In this document: piece by piece, positions 34,012 through 43,170 of the stretch | How the letters are laid out: each line of letters opens with the position of its first letter | Numbering within the stretch: the first letter of the stretch is position 1 | Assembly: GCF_026341775.1 (NCBI RefSeq) | Contig: NZ_JAPEOB010000001.1 | Location: 2,666,001 to 2,730,000, forward strand | Direction of reading: 5' to 3' | DNA from: Streptomyces sp. NBC_00654 | GTDB taxonomy: Bacteria > Actinomycetota > Actinomycetes > Streptomycetales > Streptomycetaceae | Length of the DNA: 64,000 nt | Made by a program: the position numbers and the translations under genes | Notes under the pieces: model-generated | What the model was told of the DNA's origin: nothing | What the model saw: only the letters and a program-made list of their open reading frames with translations | Database searches by the model: none

Positions 34012-35109
34012 ATGAGCGCAATGACGCGACGCATCGTCATCGGCACGGCAGCCCTTTCCATGGCCGTCTCCCTCGCCGCCTGCGGCAAGGCCGGCGATGA
34101 CGCGGAGTCGGGCAGCGGAGGCGACAGCAAGACCATCGGCCTGCTGCTGCCGGAGAACAAGACGACGCGTTACGAAACGTTCGACCGCCCCATCATGGAG
34201 GCGAAGATCAAGGAACTGTGCGACGACTGCGAGGTCAAGTACAACAACGCCGCACAGGACACCGAGACGCAGAAGAAGCAGTTCGACGCGCTGGTCACGC
34301 AGGGTGTGAAGGTCATCATCCTGGACTCCGTCGACTACAAGGCCACCAAGTCCTGGGTGCAGCAGGCGGAGAAGAAGGGCGTCAAGGTCGTCGCGTACGA
34401 CCGGCTCGCCGAAGGCCCGATCTCGGCGTACGTCTCGTACGACAACGAGAAGATCGGCCGCCTCCAGGGTGAGGGTCTGGTCAAGGCGCTGGGCGCCCAG
34501 GCCAAGGAAAGCAACGTTGTCATGATCAACGGATCGCCCACCGACCCGAACGCGCCGCTGTTCAAGAAGGGCGCCCACAGCGTCCTGGACACCCAGGTCA
34601 AGAAGGTCGTCTACGAGCAGGACATCCCGGACTGGTCGTCGGACGAGGCGAACAAGAAGATGGGTGCCGCCATCGACTCGCTGGGCAAGTCGGGCTTCCG
34701 GGGCGTCTACTCCGCCAACGACGGCATGGCCGGCGGCATCATCACCGCGCTGGCCAAGCAGGGAGTCAAGGTCCCCGTCGGTGGTCAGGACGCCGAACTG
34801 GCAGGCCTGCAGCGGATACTGAAGGGTGATCAGTCCTTCACGATCTACAAGCAGATCAAGCCGGAGGCCGAGACGACCGCCGAGGTCGCCGTCAGGCTCC
34901 TGAAGGGCGAGAAGATCGACGACCTGACCCCGGTCAAGGTCGACAGCCTCACGGGCGAGTTCAAGGGCATCCCGGCCAAGCTGTACGACGCGCAGGTCGT
35001 GACGAAGGAGAACATCGCCTCCACGATCATCGCGGACAAGGTCTACAGGACCACGGACATCTGCACGGCCGAGTACAAGGCGGCCTGCGAGGCAGCCGGC
35101 ATCAAGTAG
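34012..35109 (+). CDS. xylF: XylF-like sugar-binding lipoprotein
   Basis: A 365-residue periplasmic-binding-protein-family (type 1) lipoprotein from ATG 34012, nine bases after GGGAGG. The signal is MTRRIVIGTAALSMAVSLAACG with lipobox LAAC. The mature domain shows LLLPENKTTRYETFDRP, QKKQFDALVTQGVKVIILDS and NDGMAGGIITALAKQGVKVP, as in xylose/ribose-type binding proteins. It feeds the XylG/XylH pair downstream. The order ROK-xylFGH is as in S. coelicolor SCO6008-SCO6011. Xylose as the ligand is by homology. Confidence 0.85.
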   Translation: MSAMTRRIVIGTAALSMAVSLAACGKAGDDAESGSGGDSKTIGLLLPENKTTRYETFDRPIMEAKIKELCDDCEVKYNNAAQDTETQKKQFDALVTQGVKVIILDSVDYKATKSWVQQAEKKGVKVVAYDRLAEGPISAYVSYDNEKIGRLQGEGLVKALGAQAKESNVVMINGSPTDPNAPLFKKGAHSVLDTQVKKVVYEQDIPDWSSDEANKKMGAAIDSLGKSGFRGVYSANDGMAGGIITALAKQGVKVPVGGQDAELAGLQRILKGDQSFTIYKQIKPEAETTAEVAVRLLKGEKIDDLTPVKVDSLTGEFKGIPAKLYDAQVVTKENIASTIIADKVYRTTDICTAEYKAACEAAGIK

Positions 35110-35110
35110 G

Positions 35111-35244
35111 GCCGCGGTACGGCCCCGGAGCCCGCGTCACGGCCCGGAAACCCGCGGTACGGCCCCGGAAGCCCGCGTCACGGCCCGGAACCCGCGGTAC
35201 GGCCCCGGGAAGCCCGCGGTACGGCCCCGGATCCCGCGGGACCG
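35111..35244. repeat. Six tandem 19-22-bp repeats between xylF and xylG
   Basis: Units begin at 35111, 35131, 35151, 35172, 35191 and 35213, with a partial seventh at 35233. Each is a variant of CCCGCGGTACGGCCCCGGA alternating with CCCGCGTCACGGCCCGGAA. Every unit contains complementary CCGCGG/CCGG segments able to form RNA stems. The array fills the gap between the binding-protein and ATPase genes, where expression is often attenuated. Confidence 0.85.
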
Positions 35245-35405
35245 AGCGACGACCGCCGCGGACACGTGTCTCCGGGCACCCCAGCCGGTCCGGCACCCGC
35301 CCCTTCAACGCCCCGCAGGCAGGGGCGGGCGCCGGGCTCCCCTCGTACACCCCCCTGCTCAGCAGCACCATCCCCGCCGGTCAGGCGGCGAAGGAGATGA
35401 TTCAC

Positions 35406-36215
35406 GTGTCCGCTACGCCCGTACTGGCGTTGCGCGGAATCTCCAAGCGGTTCGGCGCCGTCCAGGCGCTCACCGACGTGGACCTGGAGATTCACCCCGG
35501 CGAAGTGGTCGCCCTGGTCGGCGACAACGGCGCCGGCAAGTCGACTCTCGTCAAGACCATTTCGGGCGTCCACCCGATCGACGAAGGCGCCATCGAGTGG
35601 GAAGGGCGGACGGTCCGGATCAACCGGCCCAACGACGCCCAGGAACTCGGAGTCGCCACCGTCTACCAGGACTTGGCCCTCTGCGACAACCTCGACGTCG
35701 TCGCCAACCTCTTCCTCGGCAGCGAACTGCGCACGTTCTCCGTCCTCGACGAGATCGCCATGGAGAAGCGCGCCAAGGAGCTCCTGGACACGCTCTCCAT
35801 CCGGATCCCGAGCGTCCGGATCCCGGTCGCCTCGCTGTCCGGCGGTCAGCGCCAGGTCGTCGCCATCGCGCGTGCCCTGATCGGCGACCCCAAGGTCGTC
35901 ATCCTGGACGAGCCGACCGCGGCCCTCGGTGTCGAGCAGACCGCCCAGGTCCTCGACCTCGTCGAGCGGCTGCGTGAACGCGGCCACGGCGTCATCCTCA
36001 TCAGCCACAACATGGCCGACGTCCGCGCCGTCGCGGACCGGGTCGCGGTGCTCCGCCTGGGCCGCAACAACGGGGTCTTCGACGTGGCGAGCACCTCCCA
36101 CGAAGAGATCATCGCCGCGATCACCGGCGCCACGGACAATGCCGTCACGCGTCGCCAGGCACGCACGGCCACGATCACGGCCACGATCACGGCCACGAAG
36201 GAGGACGTGAAGTGA
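35406..36215 (+). CDS. xylG: XylG-like ABC transporter ATPase (single domain)
   Basis: A 269-residue ATP-binding subunit. I choose GTG 35406, nine bases after AAGGAG, because ATG 35397 directly abuts that ribosome site. Walker A is GDNGAGKST, the signature is LSGGQRQ and Walker B is VVILDEPTAAL with the H-loop at ISHN. Only one ABC module is present, unlike the tandem two-module XylG/RbsA of enterobacteria, so two copies should dimerise. The C-terminus carries a TATITATITATK run encoded by a 12-bp tandem repeat. It overlaps xylH by four bases (GTGA). Confidence 0.88.
   Translation: MSATPVLALRGISKRFGAVQALTDVDLEIHPGEVVALVGDNGAGKSTLVKTISGVHPIDEGAIEWEGRTVRINRPNDAQELGVATVYQDLALCDNLDVVANLFLGSELRTFSVLDEIAMEKRAKELLDTLSIRIPSVRIPVASLSGGQRQVVAIARALIGDPKVVILDEPTAALGVEQTAQVLDLVERLRERGHGVILISHNMADVRAVADRVAVLRLGRNNGVFDVASTSHEEIIAAITGATDNAVTRRQARTATITATITATKEDVK
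36165..36198 (+). repeat. 12-bp tandem repeat at the 3' end of xylG
   Basis: ACGGCCACGATC occurs at 36165-36176 and 36177-36188, with a nearly complete third copy. In frame it encodes TATI units, so length changes would keep the reading frame of the ATPase tail. Confidence 0.8.
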
Positions 36216-37558
36216 GCGACCTCGCCAAGACCCCCGGAACCTCCACGGAGGAGCCGGCCTCCCCCGGGGCGCCGGCCGCCGCCGGGAAGACCGCGACGGC
36301 GCCCGCCGCCGAGCGGACGGCGGCCCCGATACCCGCCGTCGACCCCCGGCTGCTCGTCCGCGAGGAGGGCATCAAGGGCTACTGGTCGGAGTTCAGCCGC
36401 AAGGTGCGCGGTGGTGAACTCGGCTCACTGCCGGTCTTCGTCGGCCTGATCGTCATCGCGGTCGTCTTCCAGTTCCAGAACAGCAACTTCCTCTCCGCCA
36501 GCTCCGTCGCCAACATCGCCGTCTACAGCTCCGGCATCGGCATCATGGCCGTCGGCATCGTGTTCGTCCTGCTGCTCGGCGAGATCGACCTCTCGGTCGG
36601 CTCCGTCGCGGGCGTCGGCGCGGCCGTCTGGGCCGTGCTCAACGTCAACAACGGCTGGAACGACTGGACGGCGATCCTTGTCGCCGTGCTCTCCGGCACG
36701 GCCCTCGGCGCGCTGCACGGCTTCTTCTTCGCCAAGATCGGCGTACCGGCCTTCGTGGTCACCCTGGCGGGCTTCCTCGGCTGGAGCGGCCTCCAGGACT
36801 GGATGATGGGCGGGGAGGGCTCGATCAACACGCCGTCCGGCAGCGTCGTCGAGAACCTCACCAACTACTTCTTCGCCGACAAGGCGGCGGGCTACGGTCT
36901 GGCGCTGGTCGCCGTCATCGCGTACGCCGCCTCGCTCCTGGTGGACAGCAGGCGCCGCAAGGCCGCCGGCCTGCCCGCCCGCCCCACCGCCGAGGTCGTG
37001 CTGCGCACCGGCGTCGTCGCGGTCCTGTGCTTCGTCGTCGCGTACGTCCTCAACGAGCCGTCCGGCGCCCGCGGCCTGCCGCTCGCCCTGGTGCTCTTCC
37101 TCGCCGTCCTGGTGATCGCGGACTTCGTCGCCCGCCGCACGGCCTTCGGCCGCCAGGTCTTCGCGGTCGGCGGCAACCCCGAGGCGGCGCGCCGCGCCGG
37201 TATCAATGTCGACCGGATCCGGATCACGGTCTTCGCGATGTCCGGGACCCTGGGCGCCTTCGGCGGACTCTTCATCGCCAGCCTCTCCGGCGGCGCCACC
37301 AAGAACGTCGGCGCGGGCAACACCCTGATGCTGGTCATCGCCGCCGCCGTCATCGGCGGCACCAGTCTCTTCGGCGGCCGGGGCAAGGTCTGGTCCGCGC
37401 TGCTCGGCATGATCGTCATCCAGTCGATCCAGCAGGGCCTGAACATGATCGGCATGGCCAACGCCGTGCAGTACATGATCACCGGAGCGGTCCTGCTGGC
37501 CGCCGTGGTGATCGACTCGGTGTCCCGCCGCACCCAGAAGACCGCAGGCCGCGCCTGA
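36212..37558 (+). CDS. xylH: XylH-like ABC sugar permease
   Basis: A 448-residue BPD_transp_2-type permease from GTG 36212, overlapping the ATPase stop. An Ala/Pro/Thr-rich cytoplasmic N-terminus of about 55 residues precedes 10-12 hydrophobic helices (LPVFVGLIVIAVVFQF, GIMAVGIVFVLLLGEIDLSV). Conserved pieces are GEIDLSVGSVAGVGAA and VGGNPEAARRAGINVDRIR, typical of ribose/xylose permeases. It forms a homodimeric channel with XylG. A 17-bp hairpin terminator follows, so xylFGH is one unit. Confidence 0.88.
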   Translation: MSDLAKTPGTSTEEPASPGAPAAAGKTATAPAAERTAAPIPAVDPRLLVREEGIKGYWSEFSRKVRGGELGSLPVFVGLIVIAVVFQFQNSNFLSASSVANIAVYSSGIGIMAVGIVFVLLLGEIDLSVGSVAGVGAAVWAVLNVNNGWNDWTAILVAVLSGTALGALHGFFFAKIGVPAFVVTLAGFLGWSGLQDWMMGGEGSINTPSGSVVENLTNYFFADKAAGYGLALVAVIAYAASLLVDSRRRKAAGLPARPTAEVVLRTGVVAVLCFVVAYVLNEPSGARGLPLALVLFLAVLVIADFVARRTAFGRQVFAVGGNPEAARRAGINVDRIRITVFAMSGTLGAFGGLFIASLSGGATKNVGAGNTLMLVIAAAVIGGTSLFGGRGKVWSALLGMIVIQSIQQGLNMIGMANAVQYMITGAVLLAAVVIDSVSRRTQKTAGRA

Positions 37559-37606
37559 GGGCTGTCCGGCCTCCCGCCCGGCCGATATCCCGCCCGGCCT
37601 GCACCG

Positions 37607-37646
37607 GACCGTGTCCGGCGCCCCTGACAGGGCGCCGGACACGGTC
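37607..37646 (+). terminator. Terminator of the xyl operon
   Basis: A perfect 17-bp stem pairs 37607-37623 with 37630-37646 around the loop CTGACA. It is very GC-rich and lies 48 bases after the xylH stop. Confidence 0.9.
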
Positions 37647-37759
37647 GTGTATCCGCCGCTGGTGTGACAGCACACCCCCGCCCGATGCCCGCGTCGGCAG
37701 GCGGAACATTAGACTCATCGGATCGGCACGCTCGACCAGCTCAACGCAAGGAGGCACGG

Positions 37760-39673
37760 GTGGACCTGCTGACCCGCATCGAGGGACCGCGTGATTTGGA
37801 CCGGCTCAGCCTCGAACAGCTGGAGCAGCTCGCCGGGGAGATCCGTACGTTCCTCGTCGACGCAGTGTCCAAGACCGGCGGCCACCTCGGGCCCAACCTG
37901 GGTGTGGTCGAGCTGACCATCGCCCTGCACCGGGTCTTCGAGTCGCCCCGGGACAAGGTTCTGTTCGACACCGGCCACCAGAGCTATGTGCACAAGCTGC
38001 TCACCGGCCGCCAGGACTTCTCGCGGCTCAAGAGCAAGGGGGGCCTGTCCGGCTACCCCTCCCGCGCCGAGTCCGAGCACGACATCATCGAGAACTCGCA
38101 CGCCTCGACGGTGCTGGGCTGGGCCGACGGCCTCGCCAAGGCCAACGAGGTGCTGGCCAAGGACGACCATGTCGTCGCGGTCATCGGTGACGGCGCGCTC
38201 ACCGGCGGTATGGCCTGGGAGGCGCTGAACAACATCGCCGCCGCCAAGGACCGCCCGCTCGTCATCGTGGTCAACGACAACGAGCGCTCCTACGCGCCGA
38301 CCATCGGCGGCCTCGCGAACCACCTCGCCACCCTGCGTACCACCGACGGCTACGAGCGGTTCCTGGCACGCGGCAAGGACCTCCTGGAGCGCACGCCCGT
38401 CCTCGGCCGGCCGCTGTACGAGACCCTGCACGGCGCCAAGAAGGGCCTCAAGGACTTCATCGCCCCGCAGGGCATGTTCGAGGACCTCGGCCTGAAGTAC
38501 GTCGGCCCCATCGACGGACACGACATCGAGGCCCTGGAGTCCGCGCTCCAGCGCGCCAAGCGTTTCGGCGGCCCGGTCATCGTGCACTGCCTCACCGAGA
38601 AGGGCCGCGGCTACACCCCGGCGCTCCAGGACGAGGCCGACCGCTTCCACGCCGTCGGCAAGATCCACCCGGACACCGGTCTGCCCATCTCCACCTCCGG
38701 CCTGGACTGGACCTCGGTCTTCGGCGAGGAGATGGTCAAGCTCGGCAAGGAGCGCAAGGACATCGTCGCGATCACCGCGGCCATGCTCCAGCCCGTCGGC
38801 CTCGGCAAGTTCGAGGAGGCCTTCCCGGACCGGATCTACGACGTCGGAATCGCCGAACAGCACGGCGCGGTCTCCGCGGCGGGCCTCGCCACCGGCGGAC
38901 TGCACCCCGTCTTCGCGGTCTACGCCACCTTCCTGAACCGTGCCTTCGACCAGGTCCTGATGGATGTCGCGCTGCACAAGTGCGGCGTCACCTTCGTCCT
39001 GGACCGGGCCGGGGTCACCGGCACGGACGGCGCCTCGCACAACGGCATGTGGGACATGTCCATCCTCCAGTGCGTCCCCACGCTCCGGATCGCCGCCCCG
39101 CGCGACGCCGACCAGGTCCGCGCCCAGCTGCGCGAGGCCGTGGACGTCGACGACGCGCCGACCGTGGTCCGCTTCTCCAAGGGCGCGGTCGGCCCGGCCG
39201 TCAAGGCCGTCGGCAGGGCCGGTGGCATGGACATCCTGCGCGAGCCCGGCACCTCCCGGCCGGACGTCCTGCTGGTCTCCGTCGGTGCGCTCGCCCCGAT
39301 GTGCCTGGACATCGCCGATCTGCTGGGCGCCCAGGGCATCACCACCACCGTGGTCGACCCCCGCTGGGTCAAGCCCGTCGACGAGGCGATGGCCCCGCTC
39401 GCCGAGCGGCACCGGGTCGTCGTCACCGTCGAGGACAACAGCCGGGCCGGTGGCGTCGGCTCCGCCATCGCCCAGGCCCTGCGCGACGCCGGGGTCGACG
39501 TCCCCCTGCGGGACTTCGGCATTCCGCCGGTCTTCCTCGACCACGCCTCCCGCAAGGAGGTCATGGCCGAGATCGGGCTGACCGCTCCGGACATCGCCCG
39601 CCAGGTCACCGGCCTGGTCGCCAAGCTCGACGGCGGCTTCACGAGCCACGCCGCGGAGCCCGCCCGCGACTGA
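37760..39673 (+). CDS. dxs: 1-deoxy-D-xylulose-5-phosphate synthase
   Basis: A 637-residue thiamine-diphosphate enzyme that joins pyruvate and glyceraldehyde 3-phosphate in the first step of the MEP isoprenoid pathway, cytoplasmic. GTG 37760 follows AAGGAGG by seven bases. Domain I has the TPP motif [16 protein letters not shown] to VNDN. The catalytic Glu is in [16 protein letters not shown]. Domain II and the C-terminal transketolase domain ([26 protein letters not shown]) are complete. A perfect 18-bp terminator follows. It stands alone between a sugar importer and an amino-acid permease. Confidence 0.97.
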   Translation: MDLLTRIEGPRDLDRLSLEQLEQLAGEIRTFLVDAVSKTGGHLGPNLGVVELTIALHRVFESPRDKVLFDTGHQSYVHKLLTGRQDFSRLKSKGGLSGYPSRAESEHDIIENSHASTVLGWADGLAKANEVLAKDDHVVAVIGDGALTGGMAWEALNNIAAAKDRPLVIVVNDNERSYAPTIGGLANHLATLRTTDGYERFLARGKDLLERTPVLGRPLYETLHGAKKGLKDFIAPQGMFEDLGLKYVGPIDGHDIEALESALQRAKRFGGPVIVHCLTEKGRGYTPALQDEADRFHAVGKIHPDTGLPISTSGLDWTSVFGEEMVKLGKERKDIVAITAAMLQPVGLGKFEEAFPDRIYDVGIAEQHGAVSAAGLATGGLHPVFAVYATFLNRAFDQVLMDVALHKCGVTFVLDRAGVTGTDGASHNGMWDMSILQCVPTLRIAAPRDADQVRAQLREAVDVDDAPTVVRFSKGAVGPAVKAVGRAGGMDILREPGTSRPDVLLVSVGALAPMCLDIADLLGAQGITTTVVDPRWVKPVDEAMAPLAERHRVVVTVEDNSRAGGVGSAIAQALRDAGVDVPLRDFGIPPVFLDHASRKEVMAEIGLTAPDIARQVTGLVAKLDGGFTSHAAEPARD

Positions 39674-39685
39674 CCCGTACGGCCG

Positions 39686-39730
39686 ATGGGCCGGTCGGAC
39701 CACCCTGTACGAGTGGTCCGACCGGCCCAT
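39686..39730 (+). terminator. dxs terminator
   Basis: A perfect 18-bp stem pairs 39686-39703 with 39713-39730 around a 9-base loop, 12 bases after the dxs stop. Confidence 0.9.
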
Positions 39731-39815
39731 TCGCGTGAAAGCGGGCCGGTGCCGCGCTGGGCGGCCGGTGGTGTCCCAATCATGGCGTTCACGACGAACG
39801 CGTGGAGGTACGCCG

Positions 39816-41318
39816 GTGAGCGCGCAGCAGGACACACCACCCAGCGGAAACGGGCTGTTCCGGACCAAGACGGTCGAACAGTCCATCCGTGACACCGAAG
39901 AACCGGAGCACGCGCTCAAGAAGTCCCTCTCCGCCCTGGACCTCACGGTCTTCGGAGTGGGTGTGATCATCGGCACCGGCATCTTCGTGCTGACCGGCAA
40001 GGTGGCCAAGGAGACGGCGGGGCCCGCCACCGCCATCGCCTTCGTGGCCGCGGGCGTCGTGTGTGCCCTCGCCGCGCTCTGCTACGCCGAGTTCGCCTCC
40101 ACCGTCCCGGTGGCCGGCTCCGCGTACACCTTCTCGTACGCCTCACTGGGCGAACTGGTGGCCTGGATCATCGGCTGGGACCTGGTGCTGGAATTCGCCC
40201 TGGGCACGGCGGTGGTCGCCGTCGGCTGGTCCGGCTATGTGCGCTCGCTGCTGGACAACGCCCACTGGACGCTCCCCGACGTGCTCTCCGGGACCGATGT
40301 GGCCGCGGGGTTCGGCTTCGACATCCTGGCCTTCGGCCTCGTACTGCTGCTGACCGTCATCCTGGTGCTCGGCATGAAGCTGTCGGCCCGGGTCACCACG
40401 GTCGTGGTCGCGATCAAGGTGGCCGTGGTCCTGATCGTGATCGTGGCCGGTCTCTTCTTCATCGAGGCCGACAACTACTCGCCCTTCATCCCGAAGGCCG
40501 AACCGCAGCCCTCCGGTTCCGGTCTGGACGCCCCGCTGGTCCAGCTGATGTTCGGCTACGCACCCACGAACTTCGGTGTCATGGGCATCTTCACCGCCGC
40601 CTCCGTCGTCTTCTTCGCCTTCATCGGCTTCGACGTGGTGGCCACCGCGGCGGAGGAGACCAAGCTCCCGCAGCGGGACATGCCGCGCGGCATCCTCGGC
40701 TCGCTCATCATCTGCACGGTGCTCTATGTCTCCGTGTCCGTCGTGGTGACCGGCATGCAGCCCTATTCCGAGCTCTCGGTCAGCGCCCCGCTCGCGGACG
40801 CCTTCAAGGCGGTCGGGCACCCCTTCTACGCCGGGGTGATCAGTTTCGGTGCCGCGGTCGGCCTCACCACGGTCTGCATGATCCTGCTGCTCGGCCAGAC
40901 CCGGGTGTTCTTCGCGATGAGCCGCGACGGACTGCTCCCGCGGTTCTTCTCCAAGACGCACCCGCGCTTCGGCACCCCGTACCGCCCGACGATCCTGCTG
41001 GGCGTGATCATCGCGGTGATCGCCGGGTTCACCAGCATCAACGAACTGGCCACCCTGGTGAACATCGGTACGCTCTTCGCGTTCGTCGTCGTGGCCCTCG
41101 GCGTGATCGTCCTGCGCCACACCCGCCCCGACCTGCCCCGCGCCTTCCGCACCCCGTGGGTGCCGCTGCTCCCGATCGCGTCGGTGGCCGCCTCGGTCTG
41201 GCTGATGCTCAACCTGCCCGCGGAGACCTGGCTGCGGTTCGGGGCCTGGATGGTGCTCGGCGTGATCTTCTACTTCGCGTACGGGCGCGGCCACAGCCGG
41301 GTGACGGCCGGCCGCTGA
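39816..41318 (+). CDS. APC-family amino acid permease
   Basis: A 500-residue integral membrane transporter from GTG 39816 behind GGAGG. About 12 hydrophobic helices are present after a 40-residue cytoplasmic N-terminus. The first helix holds the APC substrate motif VGVIIGTGIFVLTG. The CAT/YfnA-like loop reads FFAFIGFDVVATAAEETKLP, and GQTRVFFAMSRDGLLP is the conserved cytoplasmic segment. It should import cationic or neutral amino acids by proton symport; exact specificity cannot be read. It is convergent with the small NYN gene, six bases apart. Confidence 0.9.
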   Translation: MSAQQDTPPSGNGLFRTKTVEQSIRDTEEPEHALKKSLSALDLTVFGVGVIIGTGIFVLTGKVAKETAGPATAIAFVAAGVVCALAALCYAEFASTVPVAGSAYTFSYASLGELVAWIIGWDLVLEFALGTAVVAVGWSGYVRSLLDNAHWTLPDVLSGTDVAAGFGFDILAFGLVLLLTVILVLGMKLSARVTTVVVAIKVAVVLIVIVAGLFFIEADNYSPFIPKAEPQPSGSGLDAPLVQLMFGYAPTNFGVMGIFTAASVVFFAFIGFDVVATAAEETKLPQRDMPRGILGSLIICTVLYVSVSVVVTGMQPYSELSVSAPLADAFKAVGHPFYAGVISFGAAVGLTTVCMILLLGQTRVFFAMSRDGLLPRFFSKTHPRFGTPYRPTILLGVIIAVIAGFTSINELATLVNIGTLFAFVVVALGVIVLRHTRPDLPRAFRTPWVPLLPIASVAASVWLMLNLPAETWLRFGAWMVLGVIFYFAYGRGHSRVTAGR

Positions 41319-41324
41319 GGGCCG

Positions 41325-41735
41325 TCACGGCCTCGCCCGGCCGTCGCGGCGCGGGGGCAGCGGCCGTACCGTGCGCGGGCCCACGCACCGCGCCCCGTAC
41401 GCCTCGACCCGCTGCCGCAGTCCCCGGTCGGCGGTCACGACGACGCAGGGGCGCTCGCCCCGCGAGGCGGCCAGCTCGGCGATCCGGTCGTCCCCGCTGC
41501 CGTCCGCCGCCTCGACCCGCACCCCCGGCACCGGCCCGACCCCCCGGGCCGCGCCCTCGACGACCAGCACGAGTTCGACGGGGCCGGGGAGTCCGGGCAG
41601 GCCGTCCGCGGCGTACGGGACCAGGGAGTCCCGCAGTCGCTCCGCCGCCCCGCGCCGGTCCCGCCACCAGCCGTCGGGGACGGAACCGACCACATTCGCG
41701 GCATCGACGATCACCAGTACCGGTTCGCTCAGCAT
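41325..41735 (-). CDS. NYN/PIN-like domain protein
   Basis: A 136-residue protein from ATG 41735. The start VLVIVDAANVVGSVPDGWWRD carries the first acidic residue of the PIN/NYN fold. SGDDRIAEL and VVVTADRGLRQRV carry the others, so the metal-binding set of a small ribonuclease-like domain looks intact. The Arg/Pro tail is disordered. Related streptomycete proteins are annotated as NTP-pyrophosphohydrolase or NYN proteins without known substrates. It is 37 bases downstream of nothing on its own strand except the LCP gene, whose start lies further right. Confidence 0.7.
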   Translation of the reverse strand: MLSEPVLVIVDAANVVGSVPDGWWRDRRGAAERLRDSLVPYAADGLPGLPGPVELVLVVEGAARGVGPVPGVRVEAADGSGDDRIAELAASRGERPCVVVTADRGLRQRVEAYGARCVGPRTVRPLPPRRDGRARP

Positions 41736-41772
41736 TCCGGCAGCGTGTCACGCGCCGGGGCGCCGGGCCCGC

Positions 41773-42861
41773 TCAGCCGCCGGTGGCGGGCGACTTCTTC
41801 GCCGACTCCGGGATGGTGCTGTCCGAACGGATGGCCTTCCACAGCTCACCGGCCTGCGGCTCGGCCGCCACGACCCGGTTGGGGTCCTTCTTGTCGTACG
41901 CCACCGGCAGCATGATGGTCTCCATCGTGGCCGGGTCGACACCGTTCATCGAACGGGCGAAGTCCCCGAGCGACTTCAGCGAGGCCAGACCGGAGTCGGT
42001 GGTCAGGGACTTGGTGGCCGAGTTGGCGATCTTGTACGACTTCGTCGGACTGCCCAGCAGGTCCTGGGACTTGACCTCGCTCAGCAGGGCCAGCAGGAAC
42101 TGCTGCTGGAGACCGATGCGGCCGAGGTCGCTGCCGTCGCCGACACCGTGCCGGGTGCGTACGTAGGCGAGGGACTGGGTGCCGTCGAGCTTGTGCGGAC
42201 CGGCGGTGAGATGGAGGCCGGAGGACTTGTCGTCGATGTCCTGCGGGACGTCGACGGTGACACCGCCGATGGCGTCGACCAGATCCTTGAACCCGGCGAA
42301 GTTGATCTCCAGGTAGTGGTCGATCCGGACGCCGGACATCTTCTCGACGGTCTTGACCACGCACGCCGGACCGAGCTGGGAGTAGACGGAGTTGAACATC
42401 ACGCGCTTCTCGGACGGCTGCTGCGAGCCGTCGGCCCCGGCGCACTCGGGCCGGGTCACCAGCGTGTCACGCGGGATGGACACCGCGACGGCCTTGGTCC
42501 TGCCCTCGGGGATGTGGACCACCATCGCCGTGTCCGAGCGGGCGCCGCTGACGTCGCCGCCGCCGCCCAGCTCCTTGTTCTCCGCCCCGGCCCGTGAGTC
42601 GGAGCCGAGGACCAGCAGGTTCTGGCCGGTGGTGGGAAGTTTCTCCGGGCGGTCGTCGCCGAGCGCCTTGTCGATGTCGACGCCCTTGATGTTCCCGTCG
42701 AGTTGGCTGTACAGCCAGTAGACGCTGCCGCCTCCCGCGAGCAGGAGGACGAGCAGGACACCGAGCGTGATCTTGAGGCCGCGGCGGCGCTTGCGCGGAG
42801 CGCGTCTCGACCGGCTTTCCTCGGATATACGCGATCCGGTGCCGGAGGTCTGGTCTGTCAT
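41773..42861 (-). CDS. LytR-CpsA-Psr (LCP) family glycopolymer ligase
   Basis: A 362-residue type II membrane protein from ATG 42861; the frame is open to 43005 but the upstream part lacks the family pattern. A cytoplasmic Arg-rich N-terminus (RSRRAPRKRRR) is followed by one helix (GLKITLGVLLVLLLAGG). The extracellular LCP domain has LLVLGSDSRAG, SDTAMVVHIPEG, VSIPRDTLV, INFAGFKDLVDAIGGVTVDV and AYVRTRHG, including the Asp and Arg residues that bind metal and lipid diphosphate. LCP enzymes transfer teichoic-acid-like or capsular polymers from lipid carriers to peptidoglycan. Its place beside glycosyl- and Stealth-transferase genes fits that role. Confidence 0.9.
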   Translation of the reverse strand: MTDQTSGTGSRISEESRSRRAPRKRRRGLKITLGVLLVLLLAGGGSVYWLYSQLDGNIKGVDIDKALGDDRPEKLPTTGQNLLVLGSDSRAGAENKELGGGGDVSGARSDTAMVVHIPEGRTKAVAVSIPRDTLVTRPECAGADGSQQPSEKRVMFNSVYSQLGPACVVKTVEKMSGVRIDHYLEINFAGFKDLVDAIGGVTVDVPQDIDDKSSGLHLTAGPHKLDGTQSLAYVRTRHGVGDGSDLGRIGLQQQFLLALLSEVKSQDLLGSPTKSYKIANSATKSLTTDSGLASLKSLGDFARSMNGVDPATMETIMLPVAYDKKDPNRVVAAEPQAGELWKAIRSDSTIPESAKKSPATGG

Positions 42862-43170
42862 GGGCTCGTCTGGATCTTCCGTCGGGACACGCCTGAAAGC
42901 GCGTGCGGGAGGAGAGGAATGGGTGGCGGGCGGGTCCATGCGTGCCGAAGTCGCTCCGTGGGGTACCGCGCTTCTGCTCGGGCATGATGAGTGCCTCAAA
43001 GTCACATAGTGCGACAGGAATCACCCGGAAATCGACCCCTGTCGAGTATTATTGTGACACCGGTTGTTGCTGTTATGGCGAAACCGGTCACTCAAACAGA
43101 GACACATGGGACTCCGCCCAACGCCGTTCGGCACCGGAGAAAGAATTCAGTGGAGAACGGTCGGGGAACG
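42862..43170. other. Divergent promoter region between LCP and beta-propeller genes
   Basis: No gene is seen in these 309 bases. The middle (43045-43080) is markedly AT-rich (GTATTATTGTGACACC), as expected for promoters serving both directions. GTCAC and GCGAC half-sites around 43003-43017 could form an operator, weakly. Confidence 0.4.

Noticed and set aside
34513..34526. AACGTTGTC inside xylF resembling a LacI half-operator
   Set aside because: It lies in the middle of a coding region, is imperfect, and fits ordinary codons for SNVVMI.
42862..43005. Upstream extension of the LCP frame to 43005
   Set aside because: The extra residues have no family pattern and the ATG at 42861 is followed directly by the usual cytoplasmic tail and membrane helix.
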